Positions 9,390-17,963 of a DNA stretch of 64,000 bases are shown one piece after another. The notes under the pieces were generated by a model that saw only the letters and a program-made list of their open reading frames with translations, made no database searches and had not been told where the DNA came from. Source of the DNA: Flavitalea sp966112615 (GTDB lineage Bacteria; Bacteroidota; Bacteroidia; Chitinophagales; Chitinophagaceae); the NCBI GenBank assembly GCA_966112615.1, contig CBHWDO010000016.1, positions 1 through 64,000 on the forward strand, in the 5' to 3' direction. A program made the translations under genes and the position numbers. Each line of letters starts with the position of its first letter. The first letter of the stretch is position 1.

Positions 9390-11951
9390 ATGAAGCAATC
9401 TCTCTGGCAGCGACTCACGCCACATGCTATCGCCATAGCTGTTTTCTTTGTTGTATCGGTGATCTATTGTTTTCCTTCACTCCAGGGACTGGTCGTTGAA
9501 CAACATGATGTGCAGGGCTGGAAAGGAATGGCCCAGCAGTCGTTTGAATACAAAGAAAAATATGGTCATTTCCCATTGTGGACGAACAGCCTGTTCAGTG
9601 GAATGCCTGCCACCCAGATCGCACTTGAGTCCAAGTTCAACATCACCCTGGCATGGTTGAACCTGTTATTCACCTTGTTTCTTCCTCAACCTGCCAGTTT
9701 GTTCTTCCTTGCCTGTGTAGGATTTTATATCCTGGCTGTAACGCTCCGGCTCAAAAGCTGGATCGGAATTTTTGGATCACTTGGTTATGCGTTTGCATCA
9801 TACAACGCGATCATAACTGCTGTAGGGCATACTACTAAGTTTGCGTCAATGGGTTATATGCCTGCGGTTATAGCAGGACTGATACTTCTATCAAATAGGA
9901 AATACTGGCTAGGATTTATTACAACCCTTACTTTTTCAACCCTGCTTTTTTATCAGAACCACATTCAAATCGTTTATTATACCTTATTGGTTGCAGTATG
10001 TCTTGGTGTAGCATTCGCAATCAGATCATTTAAAGAAAAAGACCTGGTACATCTTGGTAAAACAGTAGGTCTGGCTGCAGTTGCAGCTGTGATGGGCGTT
10101 TTATCCTATGCTGTAATGTTATTGCCAACCTATTCGTACACCCAGGAAACCATGCGTGGCGGGAAATCAGAACTAACTATCGACCAGACTTCACAAAATA
10201 AAACCAAGGGTGGTTTAGATAAAGACTATGCATTCAACTGGAGTTATGGAATTGCTGAAACCATTACCGGCCTCGTGCCGCGTGCATTTGGCGGAAGCAG
10301 CGGAACAGTTGTGAACGGAGAAGCAGTATCAGAATTTGGTGATGGAACCAAGACGGCTTCAACACTTGCAGAGAGAACCGGGATGAGTGAAGAACAGGCT
10401 ACCTCTTATGCGAAAAGTTTCCCTGCATACTGGGGTCCACAGCCAAATACTTCCGGTCCTGTTTATTTTGGTGCCATTGTAATGGTAGTCTTCATGTTTG
10501 GATTATTCTTTTATAATGGATGGCATAAAGGATGGATCATTGCCGCAACCATACTTGGAATACTAATGGCATGGGGAAAGAATTTTTCAGCCTTCAATTA
10601 TTTCCTGTTCGATTATTTGCCACTGTATAATAAGTTCAGGGCACCATCCATGTCGCTGGTGATACCACAACTTACCATTCCTCTACTTGCGGCGCTTGGA
10701 TTACAGTCATTCTTCTTTGAAGAAAGAAGCAATGAAATATTCAACAAAAAACTGAAAAATGCATTGATTGCAACCGGTGCGCTGGCATTGATAGCTGTTG
10801 CACTATATTTTACACTGGATTTTAAAGGGGCCAATGATTCAGTATTAAAAGAAAACTTCGCAAACTCAATGCTGCAGCAGGCTTCACAGGGTGGACAGCC
10901 AACTCCTGAGATGCAGGCGCAAGCCAATGAATTTGGTTCATCCATTGTGAATTCATTGAAAGAAGACCGCAGAAGTTTATATGGCGGTGATCTATTCAGA
11001 TCGCTGATATTTATGGCTCTTGCGGTTGGTGTGTTGTATTTCGCTTCAAAGAAAAAGCTGTCGGCCAATATTGCTATAATAGTTCTTTCAGTAGTATCCT
11101 TTGTTGATCTTATCGGGATTGATCTTCGTTATCTATCAAAAAGAAATTATGTTGAAGAAGAGCAGTTGATGAGTATGTTCACTCCAACAGCTGCCGATCT
11201 TGAGATAAAAAAGGATACCGGATATTACAGGGTTTATGATCAGACCGATCAGAACAACGGTCCTTACATGTCTTCAAGAGCTTCTTATCATCATAATTCT
11301 GTAGGAGGTTATCATCCTGCTAAACTTGCCTTGTATGATGACCTCATCAAGCAGCAATTGAGCAAAGGAAATATGCAGGTATTCAATATGTTGAATACAA
11401 AATATTTTATTGGTATGAACCCGCAGAATGGACAACCTATGGCACAATTGAACCCTGATGCTATTGGTCCTGTATGGTTTGTTAAGCATATAAAATTTGT
11501 GAACAATGCTGATGAGGAAATGAAAGCCCTGGATAATTTCTCTCCACGCGATACAGCGATCATGGATAACAGGGAGAAGTCTAAAGTGACGGTGCAGCCT
11601 GCATTTGACAGTACTGCAACTATCCGCCTGGTAGAGAACAGAAATGATTATATCAAGTATGAATCAAAGTCTGGTTCCAACCAGTTTGCAGTATTCAGTG
11701 AAGTGTATTATCCAAATGGATGGAAAGCATTTATTGATCAGAAAGAAGTTCCGATTGCAAAGGTCAATTATGTATTAAGAGGTTTATCAGTTCCTGCAGG
11801 AAATCATGTGATCGAGTTTGAATTTGAACCTTCAGCATATAAAACCGGCGATATGATCTCGTTGGTAATCGGAATTCTATCGATACTGCTCGTAGCATTT
11901 GGATTGTGGAGAGAGTATAAGATGTATAAATCAAACGAGTTGCAAAAATAA
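9390..11951 (+). CDS. YfhO-family large membrane protein (glycosyltransferase-like)
   Basis: About 853 residues with a dozen or so transmembrane segments and a C-terminal soluble region with an Ig-like strand pattern (SEVYYPNGWKAFIDQKE), the mark of YfhO proteins. The family resembles polyprenyl-phosphate-sugar-using glycosyltransferases and in Gram-positives helps decorate lipoteichoic acid; in Bacteroidota its role is not established. Early residues QHDVQGWKGMAQQSFEYKE and the asparagine/aspartate-rich loop fit the family. The ATG at 9390 is preferred over an upstream in-frame TTG at 9363. It heads a glycan-related gene group. Confidence 0.82.
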   Translation: MKQSLWQRLTPHAIAIAVFFVVSVIYCFPSLQGLVVEQHDVQGWKGMAQQSFEYKEKYGHFPLWTNSLFSGMPATQIALESKFNITLAWLNLLFTLFLPQPASLFFLACVGFYILAVTLRLKSWIGIFGSLGYAFASYNAIITAVGHTTKFASMGYMPAVIAGLILLSNRKYWLGFITTLTFSTLLFYQNHIQIVYYTLLVAVCLGVAFAIRSFKEKDLVHLGKTVGLAAVAAVMGVLSYAVMLLPTYSYTQETMRGGKSELTIDQTSQNKTKGGLDKDYAFNWSYGIAETITGLVPRAFGGSSGTVVNGEAVSEFGDGTKTASTLAERTGMSEEQATSYAKSFPAYWGPQPNTSGPVYFGAIVMVVFMFGLFFYNGWHKGWIIAATILGILMAWGKNFSAFNYFLFDYLPLYNKFRAPSMSLVIPQLTIPLLAALGLQSFFFEERSNEIFNKKLKNALIATGALALIAVALYFTLDFKGANDSVLKENFANSMLQQASQGGQPTPEMQAQANEFGSSIVNSLKEDRRSLYGGDLFRSLIFMALAVGVLYFASKKKLSANIAIIVLSVVSFVDLIGIDLRYLSKRNYVEEEQLMSMFTPTAADLEIKKDTGYYRVYDQTDQNNGPYMSSRASYHHNSVGGYHPAKLALYDDLIKQQLSKGNMQVFNMLNTKYFIGMNPQNGQPMAQLNPDAIGPVWFVKHIKFVNNADEEMKALDNFSPRDTAIMDNREKSKVTVQPAFDSTATIRLVENRNDYIKYESKSGSNQFAVFSEVYYPNGWKAFIDQKEVPIAKVNYVLRGLSVPAGNHVIEFEFEPSAYKTGDMISLVIGILSILLVAFGLWREYKMYKSNELQK

Positions 11952-11955
11952 TTGG

Positions 11956-12993
11956 ATGGATAGATTCTTACCGCAAGGTGGAGCATTGAATGAACTGATC
12001 AATTCAAAGGCAACTGAGCTGTTTAATAAGCTGAAGTCCTTGCCTGTGGCAGATCTTCAAATCCCTGAACAATGCAGGCATTATCTGGCATCCAGTCATT
12101 TAAGCAGGTTGTTCTTTTCTATCCAGACCAGTTCACATCTTTTACAAAGAGCTATTACAAAGAAAGGTTTGCCGGTGGAAGAGATCGTGCTGATGGATTA
12201 TGGTGCTGGTGTAGGAACTCTGTACCTGTTGGCGAAAGCCATAGGATGCAAGAAAGTTGTTTACAATGATCACCTGGAAGACTGGAAGATCAGTGCACAG
12301 GTTATTGCTGAAGCAATTGGAATTCATATTGATGAATACATTGTAGGAGATATTGATCATACGATGCAGGAATGCAGCACAAAGAGTATACAGGTTGATA
12401 TCATCACTTCAAGAAATGTAGTGGAGCATATTTACAACCTGGAAGATTTTTTCTCCACGGTATATCGATATGCGCCAAATGCCCTGATCTTTAACAGTAC
12501 TACGGCCAATTTTAAAAATCCTGCTTCAAGGGTCAAACATATTTTGTGGCATAAGAAATGGGAAAAGCATTACAGGGAAGACCGTTTGAAAATCATTACT
12601 GCAAAAGGGATTGATGGAAATGCTGCAGAGTTACTTGCAACAGCTACCCGTGGCCTTGCATTGAATGACCTGGATGAAGCCATAGAATTATACAGGACAA
12701 GCAAGAGAATGCCTGATCCATCCATACACAGAAGTAATACCTGTGATCCGTCGAATGGAGTGTGGGCTGAACATATGATCAGCTTTGAAGAGTACAAAGC
12801 TGCAACGGAAGATTATTATATCAGTTTTGAACCAGGATTCTGGGATACACATTATTCCAGCAGTGTAAAAAACCTGTTGGGAACATCGATGAATAAAATT
12901 GGGTCGATCAGTAAAGGTTTAGGGTTTACAACTGCTTCATTCATTTATGTTATTGCTGAACCGAAGAAATATGCCGGTAAAGAATATTCTTAG
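11956..12993 (+). CDS. SAM-dependent methyltransferase, class I
   Basis: About 345 residues. Motif I is MDYGAGVGTLYLL, followed by an acidic residue at the next strand end (VYNDH), and a later strand VDIITSRNVVEHIYNLEDFF that matches the motif around the SAM pocket. The ATG at 11956 lies four bases behind the YfhO stop, whereas the longer reading begins inside YfhO. Its place in a glycan gene group suggests it methylates a sugar, but that is inference. Confidence 0.78.
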   Translation: MDRFLPQGGALNELINSKATELFNKLKSLPVADLQIPEQCRHYLASSHLSRLFFSIQTSSHLLQRAITKKGLPVEEIVLMDYGAGVGTLYLLAKAIGCKKVVYNDHLEDWKISAQVIAEAIGIHIDEYIVGDIDHTMQECSTKSIQVDIITSRNVVEHIYNLEDFFSTVYRYAPNALIFNSTTANFKNPASRVKHILWHKKWEKHYREDRLKIITAKGIDGNAAELLATATRGLALNDLDEAIELYRTSKRMPDPSIHRSNTCDPSNGVWAEHMISFEEYKAATEDYYISFEPGFWDTHYSSSVKNLLGTSMNKIGSISKGLGFTTASFIYVIAEPKKYAGKEYS

Positions 12994-14086
12994 CATTGTT
13001 CCGTATAAGGTACTTCCCGCAAAAATGGGAGGAGAAAAAGGCATAGCATTATTCAATGAGTACCTTGGAAAACTTGTTGATCTGACAGCAGTTTCTGTAA
13101 GATCCAACGAAGTTAAACTGGCGAAGAATTACCGGATGCTAAATATTTTTTCGGATAGCCGGGCACGTTATGCCAATGTGTTTTTATACTTCACCATCAG
13201 AAAATTGATCAGGAAATACAAGGCCTCACACTTACTTATTGAGCATCCGTATTATGCATGGTTGGCCTGGATGATAAGACTTACCATGCCGGTGAAATGG
13301 GTCATTCATTCGCATAATATTGAGTACATGAGGAGTAGATCCATAGGTAGAAAATGGTGGCCAGCACTCAAATGGTATGAACAATGGGCCTACAGAAAAG
13401 CGGATCTGATCTTTTTTATCAGTGAGGATGACAGGAAGCATGCCATTGAAAAAATGGGAATTAAAGCATCAAAAACTGTTGCGATTACATATGGAATTGA
13501 ACAGGATTCATTACCGGATGATCGTCAATCATGCAGGGAAAAAATTGCAGCAACATATGGAATTCAGCCAGGTGAAAAAATCCTTTTATTCAATGGCGCA
13601 CTGGGAGTGATCTCAAATTATGAAGCAGTACAGATCATCCTGGATCATATCAATCCATTTCTTATTAAGCAGGGATTGAAATACAAGATCCTGATTTGCG
13701 GTAAAGGATTACCTGCATCCTTTAATGACCTTAAAGGACACGAAAATGTTATCCATGCAGGATTTGTGGATGATATCAGTCTTTTCTTCAAAGCGGCTGA
13801 TATATTCCTGAATCCAATTACCAGTGGTGCGGGAGTTAAGACAAAAGCTATTGAAGCCTTATCGAATAACAATACAGTTGTGTCGACCGAACTCGGTGCT
13901 CTAGGCCTGGAAAGATCAGTATGTGGCGAGAAACTGGTGGTTGTTCCCGACCAGGATTGGAAGGCTTTTAATGAGGCCTTATTAAAAGTTTTTGATCTGC
14001 AATCAGATTTACCTGAAGCATTTTTTGATCATTATTATTGGGGAAGTTTGACCCAAAAAGCTAAAGCTGCAATGGACAGTTTATAA
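12971..14086 (+). CDS. Glycosyltransferase, GT-B fold (family 4-like)
   Basis: About 371 residues. Features seen are an N-terminal lobe with PAKMGGEKGIALFNEYL, the central FFISEDDR switch region, and the C-terminal donor-binding lobe with GFVDDISLFFKAADIFLNPITSGAGVKTK-type text containing the family's conserved E in KAIEAL. The start at ATG 12971 (MPVKNILSIV) gives a standard GT-B N-terminus and overlaps the methyltransferase gene by 23 bases, so coupling is likely. It ends in a 6-bp overlap with the convergent glycosyltransferase gene. Confidence 0.85.
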   Translation: MPVKNILSIVPYKVLPAKMGGEKGIALFNEYLGKLVDLTAVSVRSNEVKLAKNYRMLNIFSDSRARYANVFLYFTIRKLIRKYKASHLLIEHPYYAWLAWMIRLTMPVKWVIHSHNIEYMRSRSIGRKWWPALKWYEQWAYRKADLIFFISEDDRKHAIEKMGIKASKTVAITYGIEQDSLPDDRQSCREKIAATYGIQPGEKILLFNGALGVISNYEAVQIILDHINPFLIKQGLKYKILICGKGLPASFNDLKGHENVIHAGFVDDISLFFKAADIFLNPITSGAGVKTKAIEALSNNNTVVSTELGALGLERSVCGEKLVVVPDQDWKAFNEALLKVFDLQSDLPEAFFDHYYWGSLTQKAKAAMDSL

Positions 14087-15070
14087 GACCTTATAGAAAT
14101 GTGGCTTGCCTGACGTAATTGTTCCGGCATAACTCCAAAGTTTTCCTACATTATTTGACAGCCCCTTGCTTTGTGCAAGCTTTTCTTTTCTGTTCCTGGA
14201 GGAAATAAATGAGCCAAAATATACAATCGGGATAGATAGCGTAAATACTACCAAATGCAAGTAAAACCAGGCTTTCCCATGTTGTTTAAAAATCCTTACG
14301 AAGTTGGATAGAAGAAACTGGAATCCTTTCTTATCAAAAATATTCGTATAACCATTACTGTTAGAATCGAATGCAGTTTTTGAAGAAGCTCCAACCAGGT
14401 GAGTGATCTTGTACTGGCCGAATATGCATAGCTTGTAAAACTTACGGATGCGATAGCACCATTCAGATTCTTCAGCATATAGAAAGAATTCTTCGTCCAT
14501 CTTCCCTACTCTATCAACAACCTCTTTTTTTACCATTAAAAAAGCTCCATTGATCCAGTCAACTTCAACAGGTGCATCACTGTCGGGCACATTAGGTTTC
14601 TTCACTTTTGTAAGTTCACCGAGTGCTTTCAACATGCTGCCCACATAAGGAATCGACAGCCATAGATTGATGCTACCTTTCATGAAATAATTTCCGCTTA
14701 TTTGTGGAGAGCCGTCGGCATTCAATAATTGAACGCCACACGCACCATATTTACCGGAAAAAAAATCGAGGTATGAATTTCCAATGGCATTATCATGTGC
14801 AAGAGTATCCGAATTTAATAAAAGGTAAGTATCACCCTTCGCCAGCTCCATTGCTTTGTTATTTGCTCTTGCGAATCCGGCATTTGACCCATACTGAAAC
14901 ACCTTTACATCAGGAAACGCAGATTGGATAAGCATTTCACTGTTATCTCCCGAAGCATTATCCACAACAATGATCTCGTAATCAATTCCACTCGTATGCT
15001 GCTTAACCGATCTGATACAATCGATCGTAAGCTGTGCAGTTCTGAAATTGATGATGAGAATGGATAACAC
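14081..15070 (-). CDS. Glycosyltransferase family 2, rhamnosyltransferase-like
   Basis: GT-A fold enzyme that transfers a sugar from a nucleotide donor onto a growing glycan. The N-terminus gives SILIINFRTAQLTIDCIRSV and IIVVDNASGD, the DxD-type site is LLLNSDT, and GAFLMVKKEVVDRVGKMDE followed by EESEWCYRIRK is typical of the WbbL-like branch. A C-terminal hydrophobic segment may touch the membrane. I prefer the GTG at 15070, one base behind the stop of the upstream gene, over the ATG at 15136; the GTG start begins exactly at the first beta-strand. Confidence 0.83.
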   Translation of the reverse strand: MLSILIINFRTAQLTIDCIRSVKQHTSGIDYEIIVVDNASGDNSEMLIQSAFPDVKVFQYGSNAGFARANNKAMELAKGDTYLLLNSDTLAHDNAIGNSYLDFFSGKYGACGVQLLNADGSPQISGNYFMKGSINLWLSIPYVGSMLKALGELTKVKKPNVPDSDAPVEVDWINGAFLMVKKEVVDRVGKMDEEFFLYAEESEWCYRIRKFYKLCIFGQYKITHLVGASSKTAFDSNSNGYTNIFDKKGFQFLLSNFVRIFKQHGKAWFYLHLVVFTLSIPIVYFGSFISSRNRKEKLAQSKGLSNNVGKLWSYAGTITSGKPHFYKVL

Positions 15071-15071
15071 T

Positions 15072-16040
15072 TTATTGGTTTTGGGATTTGAATTTCCTGA
15101 ATGCGCGGTACATAGCCAGTTTAGACCTGATTCCATTTTTCAGGGATTTAAGTCCGATTCTTTGCTGAACCACTATGATGTTTTTGATCACAGCTGGAAT
15201 TTCTCCCTGGTATCCTGCATCGCGGATATCTTTTTCGGAGCTGATCTCCAGGTTGCGCATGAGCCGCCACCAGGCATCAAACACCATAACATTTTTCAAA
15301 ACTCCAAACCCTGTTTTATTCAGCAGGTAGAAATTTTCAGGGATCTCCACAGGTCGTTGACGAACACAATCCATAGTTACCTGGTGAGCGCCCAATCCAA
15401 CGTTGACGAGAAATTTATCAATATAAAAAGGATTGGCGTTTTGAAGGTAGCGGATATAGAAATCGATATCAACTACCCATTTGATCGAGCGGTCGTAGAA
15501 GAATTTACCATCATTACGATGCAGGATCACACTGGGAGGACCGACAATATTGGATGAAAACAAAGTAGCAGGCTCTTTCAACAGGGATCGCATCCGGAAA
15601 CCGTTAACCCGCACTTTTTGTTTTGTTCCATCTTCGTAAAAATTGGTATAGGCGCTGAAAATGAATTCAGCATCCGGAAACTGTTCAGTAGCTTTTGCAA
15701 ATGCAGCCAGGGCTTTAGGTCCATTGAACCAGTCATCGTCATGCATGAGCTTGATCCATTTACCTCTTGCCTGCCTTATGCCTTCATTCCAGTTTTCAGG
15801 TGTACCCAGTGCTGATTCATTTCTAAAATACCTGATAGGAATTTTAGATTGGTACTCTTCACAAAGTTGCTTTACCGAAAGGTCAGGACTATCATCAGTA
15901 ACCACCACTTCAAAATCCGTGTATTCCTGGATGACAACGGAATCCAGCACCCGCTTTACAAACTCAATGCGTTTATAAGCAGGGATGCAGATTGATATGT
16001 GGGGAGATTGGTTCAAGTTATTTTCTTCGCTGGATAACAT
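15072..16040 (-). CDS. Glycosyltransferase family 2
   Basis: 322 residues, GT-A fold. Visible motifs are HISICIPAYKRIEFVKRVLDS, FEVVVTDDSPD and the donor-binding aspartates in LMHDDDW. Acceptor and sugar are unknown. Overlaps the upstream glycosyltransferase gene by 23 bases and is followed by a third one, so all four - strand genes here form one operon. Confidence 0.85.
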   Translation of the reverse strand: MLSSEENNLNQSPHISICIPAYKRIEFVKRVLDSVVIQEYTDFEVVVTDDSPDLSVKQLCEEYQSKIPIRYFRNESALGTPENWNEGIRQARGKWIKLMHDDDWFNGPKALAAFAKATEQFPDAEFIFSAYTNFYEDGTKQKVRVNGFRMRSLLKEPATLFSSNIVGPPSVILHRNDGKFFYDRSIKWVVDIDFYIRYLQNANPFYIDKFLVNVGLGAHQVTMDCVRQRPVEIPENFYLLNKTGFGVLKNVMVFDAWWRLMRNLEISSEKDIRDAGYQGEIPAVIKNIIVVQQRIGLKSLKNGIRSKLAMYRAFRKFKSQNQ

Positions 16041-16962
16041 TACTTAAGTTCTTTACAAAGCTTCCTTTTAACCCTATAGAATGAAATAAAAACAACAATT
16101 TAGTTTTTACATCAGGAGAAAACTTTTGAACTACCAGTTGGTAAAATTCTTTATACCTGGTAGAATCTTCAAAATATACATTCTCCAGACTTTTGAGGAT
16201 CTTAGGAAGTATAAGTGCATCAATCTCGGAACTTTGATTACTGTATTTCAGGTAAATCCTTATCATGTCTTCCCATTTTCTTGCTCCCAGTCTTCTGATG
16301 AGTGAATTGGCAAGGATCCGATAAAAACATGTGCTTTTCCCTGAAAATATTATTTGGTATTTATGAGCAATCTTAAGCCACAGATCATAGTCTTCAAATT
16401 TTAAATTCTCATCAAACCCGCCAACTTCTTTAAGTACTTCGGTTCGTGTTACGGTGGCCATGGCAGGAATAAAATTATAATTCAACAGGTCCATAAAAAT
16501 CATTCCGGAAGGCGGTTTAAGAGGATCAAGATCCGGTCTGAAATATTTAATATAAGATTCTGATATTAAGACACCTTTTTCATCCACCAATGAGCAATCA
16601 CTGTAGACTGTTGCTACATCTACGGAAGATTGTTCCAGGATATTGACCATGTCCTCAAACCGGTTAGCAGTACCCCAATCATCGGCAGCAATAAAAGTGA
16701 AATACTTACAGGATGATCTTTCTAATAGTTGATTCAGATTCTTACAAATTCCCTGGTTTACTTCATTTTTAATGAAAGTGCAATTGACCTTATGTTGATC
16801 AATATAATCCTGTATTAATTGCCTGCTGTTATCAGTTGACAGATCATCTATAATGAATAATTCAAAGTTTTGAAAGGTCTGGTTCAGAATATTATCCAGG
16901 CATTGGGCAATGTATTTACCCTGGTTATAGTTGATAACTCCGACAGTTAATAAAGGATTCAT
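16018..16962 (-). CDS. Glycosyltransferase family 2
   Basis: 314 residues, GT-A fold. LTVGVINYNQGKYIAQCLDN and FELFIIDDLSTDNS open the domain and FIAADDWG holds the metal-binding aspartates. It starts two bases behind the epimerase stop. Part of the same - strand glycan operon; specificity cannot be read from the sequence. Confidence 0.86.
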   Translation of the reverse strand: MNPLLTVGVINYNQGKYIAQCLDNILNQTFQNFELFIIDDLSTDNSRQLIQDYIDQHKVNCTFIKNEVNQGICKNLNQLLERSSCKYFTFIAADDWGTANRFEDMVNILEQSSVDVATVYSDCSLVDEKGVLISESYIKYFRPDLDPLKPPSGMIFMDLLNYNFIPAMATVTRTEVLKEVGGFDENLKFEDYDLWLKIAHKYQIIFSGKSTCFYRILANSLIRRLGARKWEDMIRIYLKYSNQSSEIDALILPKILKSLENVYFEDSTRYKEFYQLVVQKFSPDVKTKLLFLFHSIGLKGSFVKNLSNVIQRRK

Positions 16963-16964
16963 GT

Positions 16965-17927
16965 TCAGGAATTATAAACAGAAGCTCTAAACCATTCAAT
17001 TGTTTTTTCAAGTCCTTTTTTCAAAGTATTTAATGGACTATACTGTAATTCATGTCTTGCTTTCTCAATATTGACAACCCTCCTGCGAATATTATCAATA
17101 TCTCTTTTGTCTATATATTCAATAGGAACTTTAGATCCTGAAACCTCATTGATCAATTCTGCAAGATGGTTAACGGATATTTCAACTCCTGTTCCAACAT
17201 TATATACATTTCCAATGGCTTTTGGAACAATAGCGCATTGAATGGTAGCTTCAACAGCATCATCAATAAAAGTAAAATCTCTTGTTTGTTCCCCATCGCC
17301 ATGGATAGTGATGGCTTTATTTTGAAGGGCGGCAGAAATAAATTTTCCTATGACCCCGCAATAAGGGTTTTTAGGAGATTGATTATAACCGTACACATTA
17401 GAATATCTTACTATACTTATGGGAAGGTTGTACACTTCGTAAAAACTCCTGGCGTAGACTTCTGCAGAATATTTACTGGCAGAATAAAAACTAAGGAATA
17501 AAGTTTCAGCATCTTCATTGATCGGAAGGATTTTGGGATTCCCATAAATTGAAGAAGTAGAAGAATATACAACTCTCGAAACTTTATGTTTCATACAGGC
17601 TTCAAATACATTGAAAGAACCTATTACGTTAACTTCCAGGTCTTCCCGCGGATTTTTATTGGAAAGAATAATATTTCTTGCGGCCAGATGAAATACTATG
17701 TCTTTTCCTTCAACCTGTTTAAACACTAAATCCTTATCAGCAACAGAACCTGTTACTACTTCACAATTAATTCCTTTCAAATTCTCTATATCTCCAGTAA
17801 AGAAGTCATCTAGTACCGTTAAAGTACATTCATAGGCTGCTAAAGCTTTTACGAGATTAGAGCCCACGAAACCTCCACCTCCTGTAATTAATATTTTCTT
17901 TCCTTTGAAAGCTTGCGCCTTATCCAT
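16965..17927 (-). CDS. NAD-dependent epimerase/dehydratase (UDP-sugar 4-epimerase type)
   Basis: 320-residue extended short-chain dehydrogenase/reductase. The NAD-binding GGGGFVG lies at residues 16-22, the active-site pair is Tyr148 and Lys152 (YSASK), with a preceding SSTSSIYG and the later HGDGEQTRDFTFIDD. Such enzymes make the nucleotide sugar for nearby glycosyltransferases, for example UDP-galactose or UDP-galacturonate. It is the first gene of the - strand glycan operon. Confidence 0.88.
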   Translation of the reverse strand: MDKAQAFKGKKILITGGGGFVGSNLVKALAAYECTLTVLDDFFTGDIENLKGINCEVVTGSVADKDLVFKQVEGKDIVFHLAARNIILSNKNPREDLEVNVIGSFNVFEACMKHKVSRVVYSSTSSIYGNPKILPINEDAETLFLSFYSASKYSAEVYARSFYEVYNLPISIVRYSNVYGYNQSPKNPYCGVIGKFISAALQNKAITIHGDGEQTRDFTFIDDAVEATIQCAIVPKAIGNVYNVGTGVEISVNHLAELINEVSGSKVPIEYIDKRDIDNIRRRVVNIEKARHELQYSPLNTLKKGLEKTIEWFRASVYNS

Positions 17928-17963
17928 GATATATATACATTTAGCTTTTAACCCTTAATATAA

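Noticed and set aside
15048..15557. 169-residue + strand ORF
   Set aside because: Antisense to a clear family-2 glycosyltransferase; composition is that of a shadow frame.
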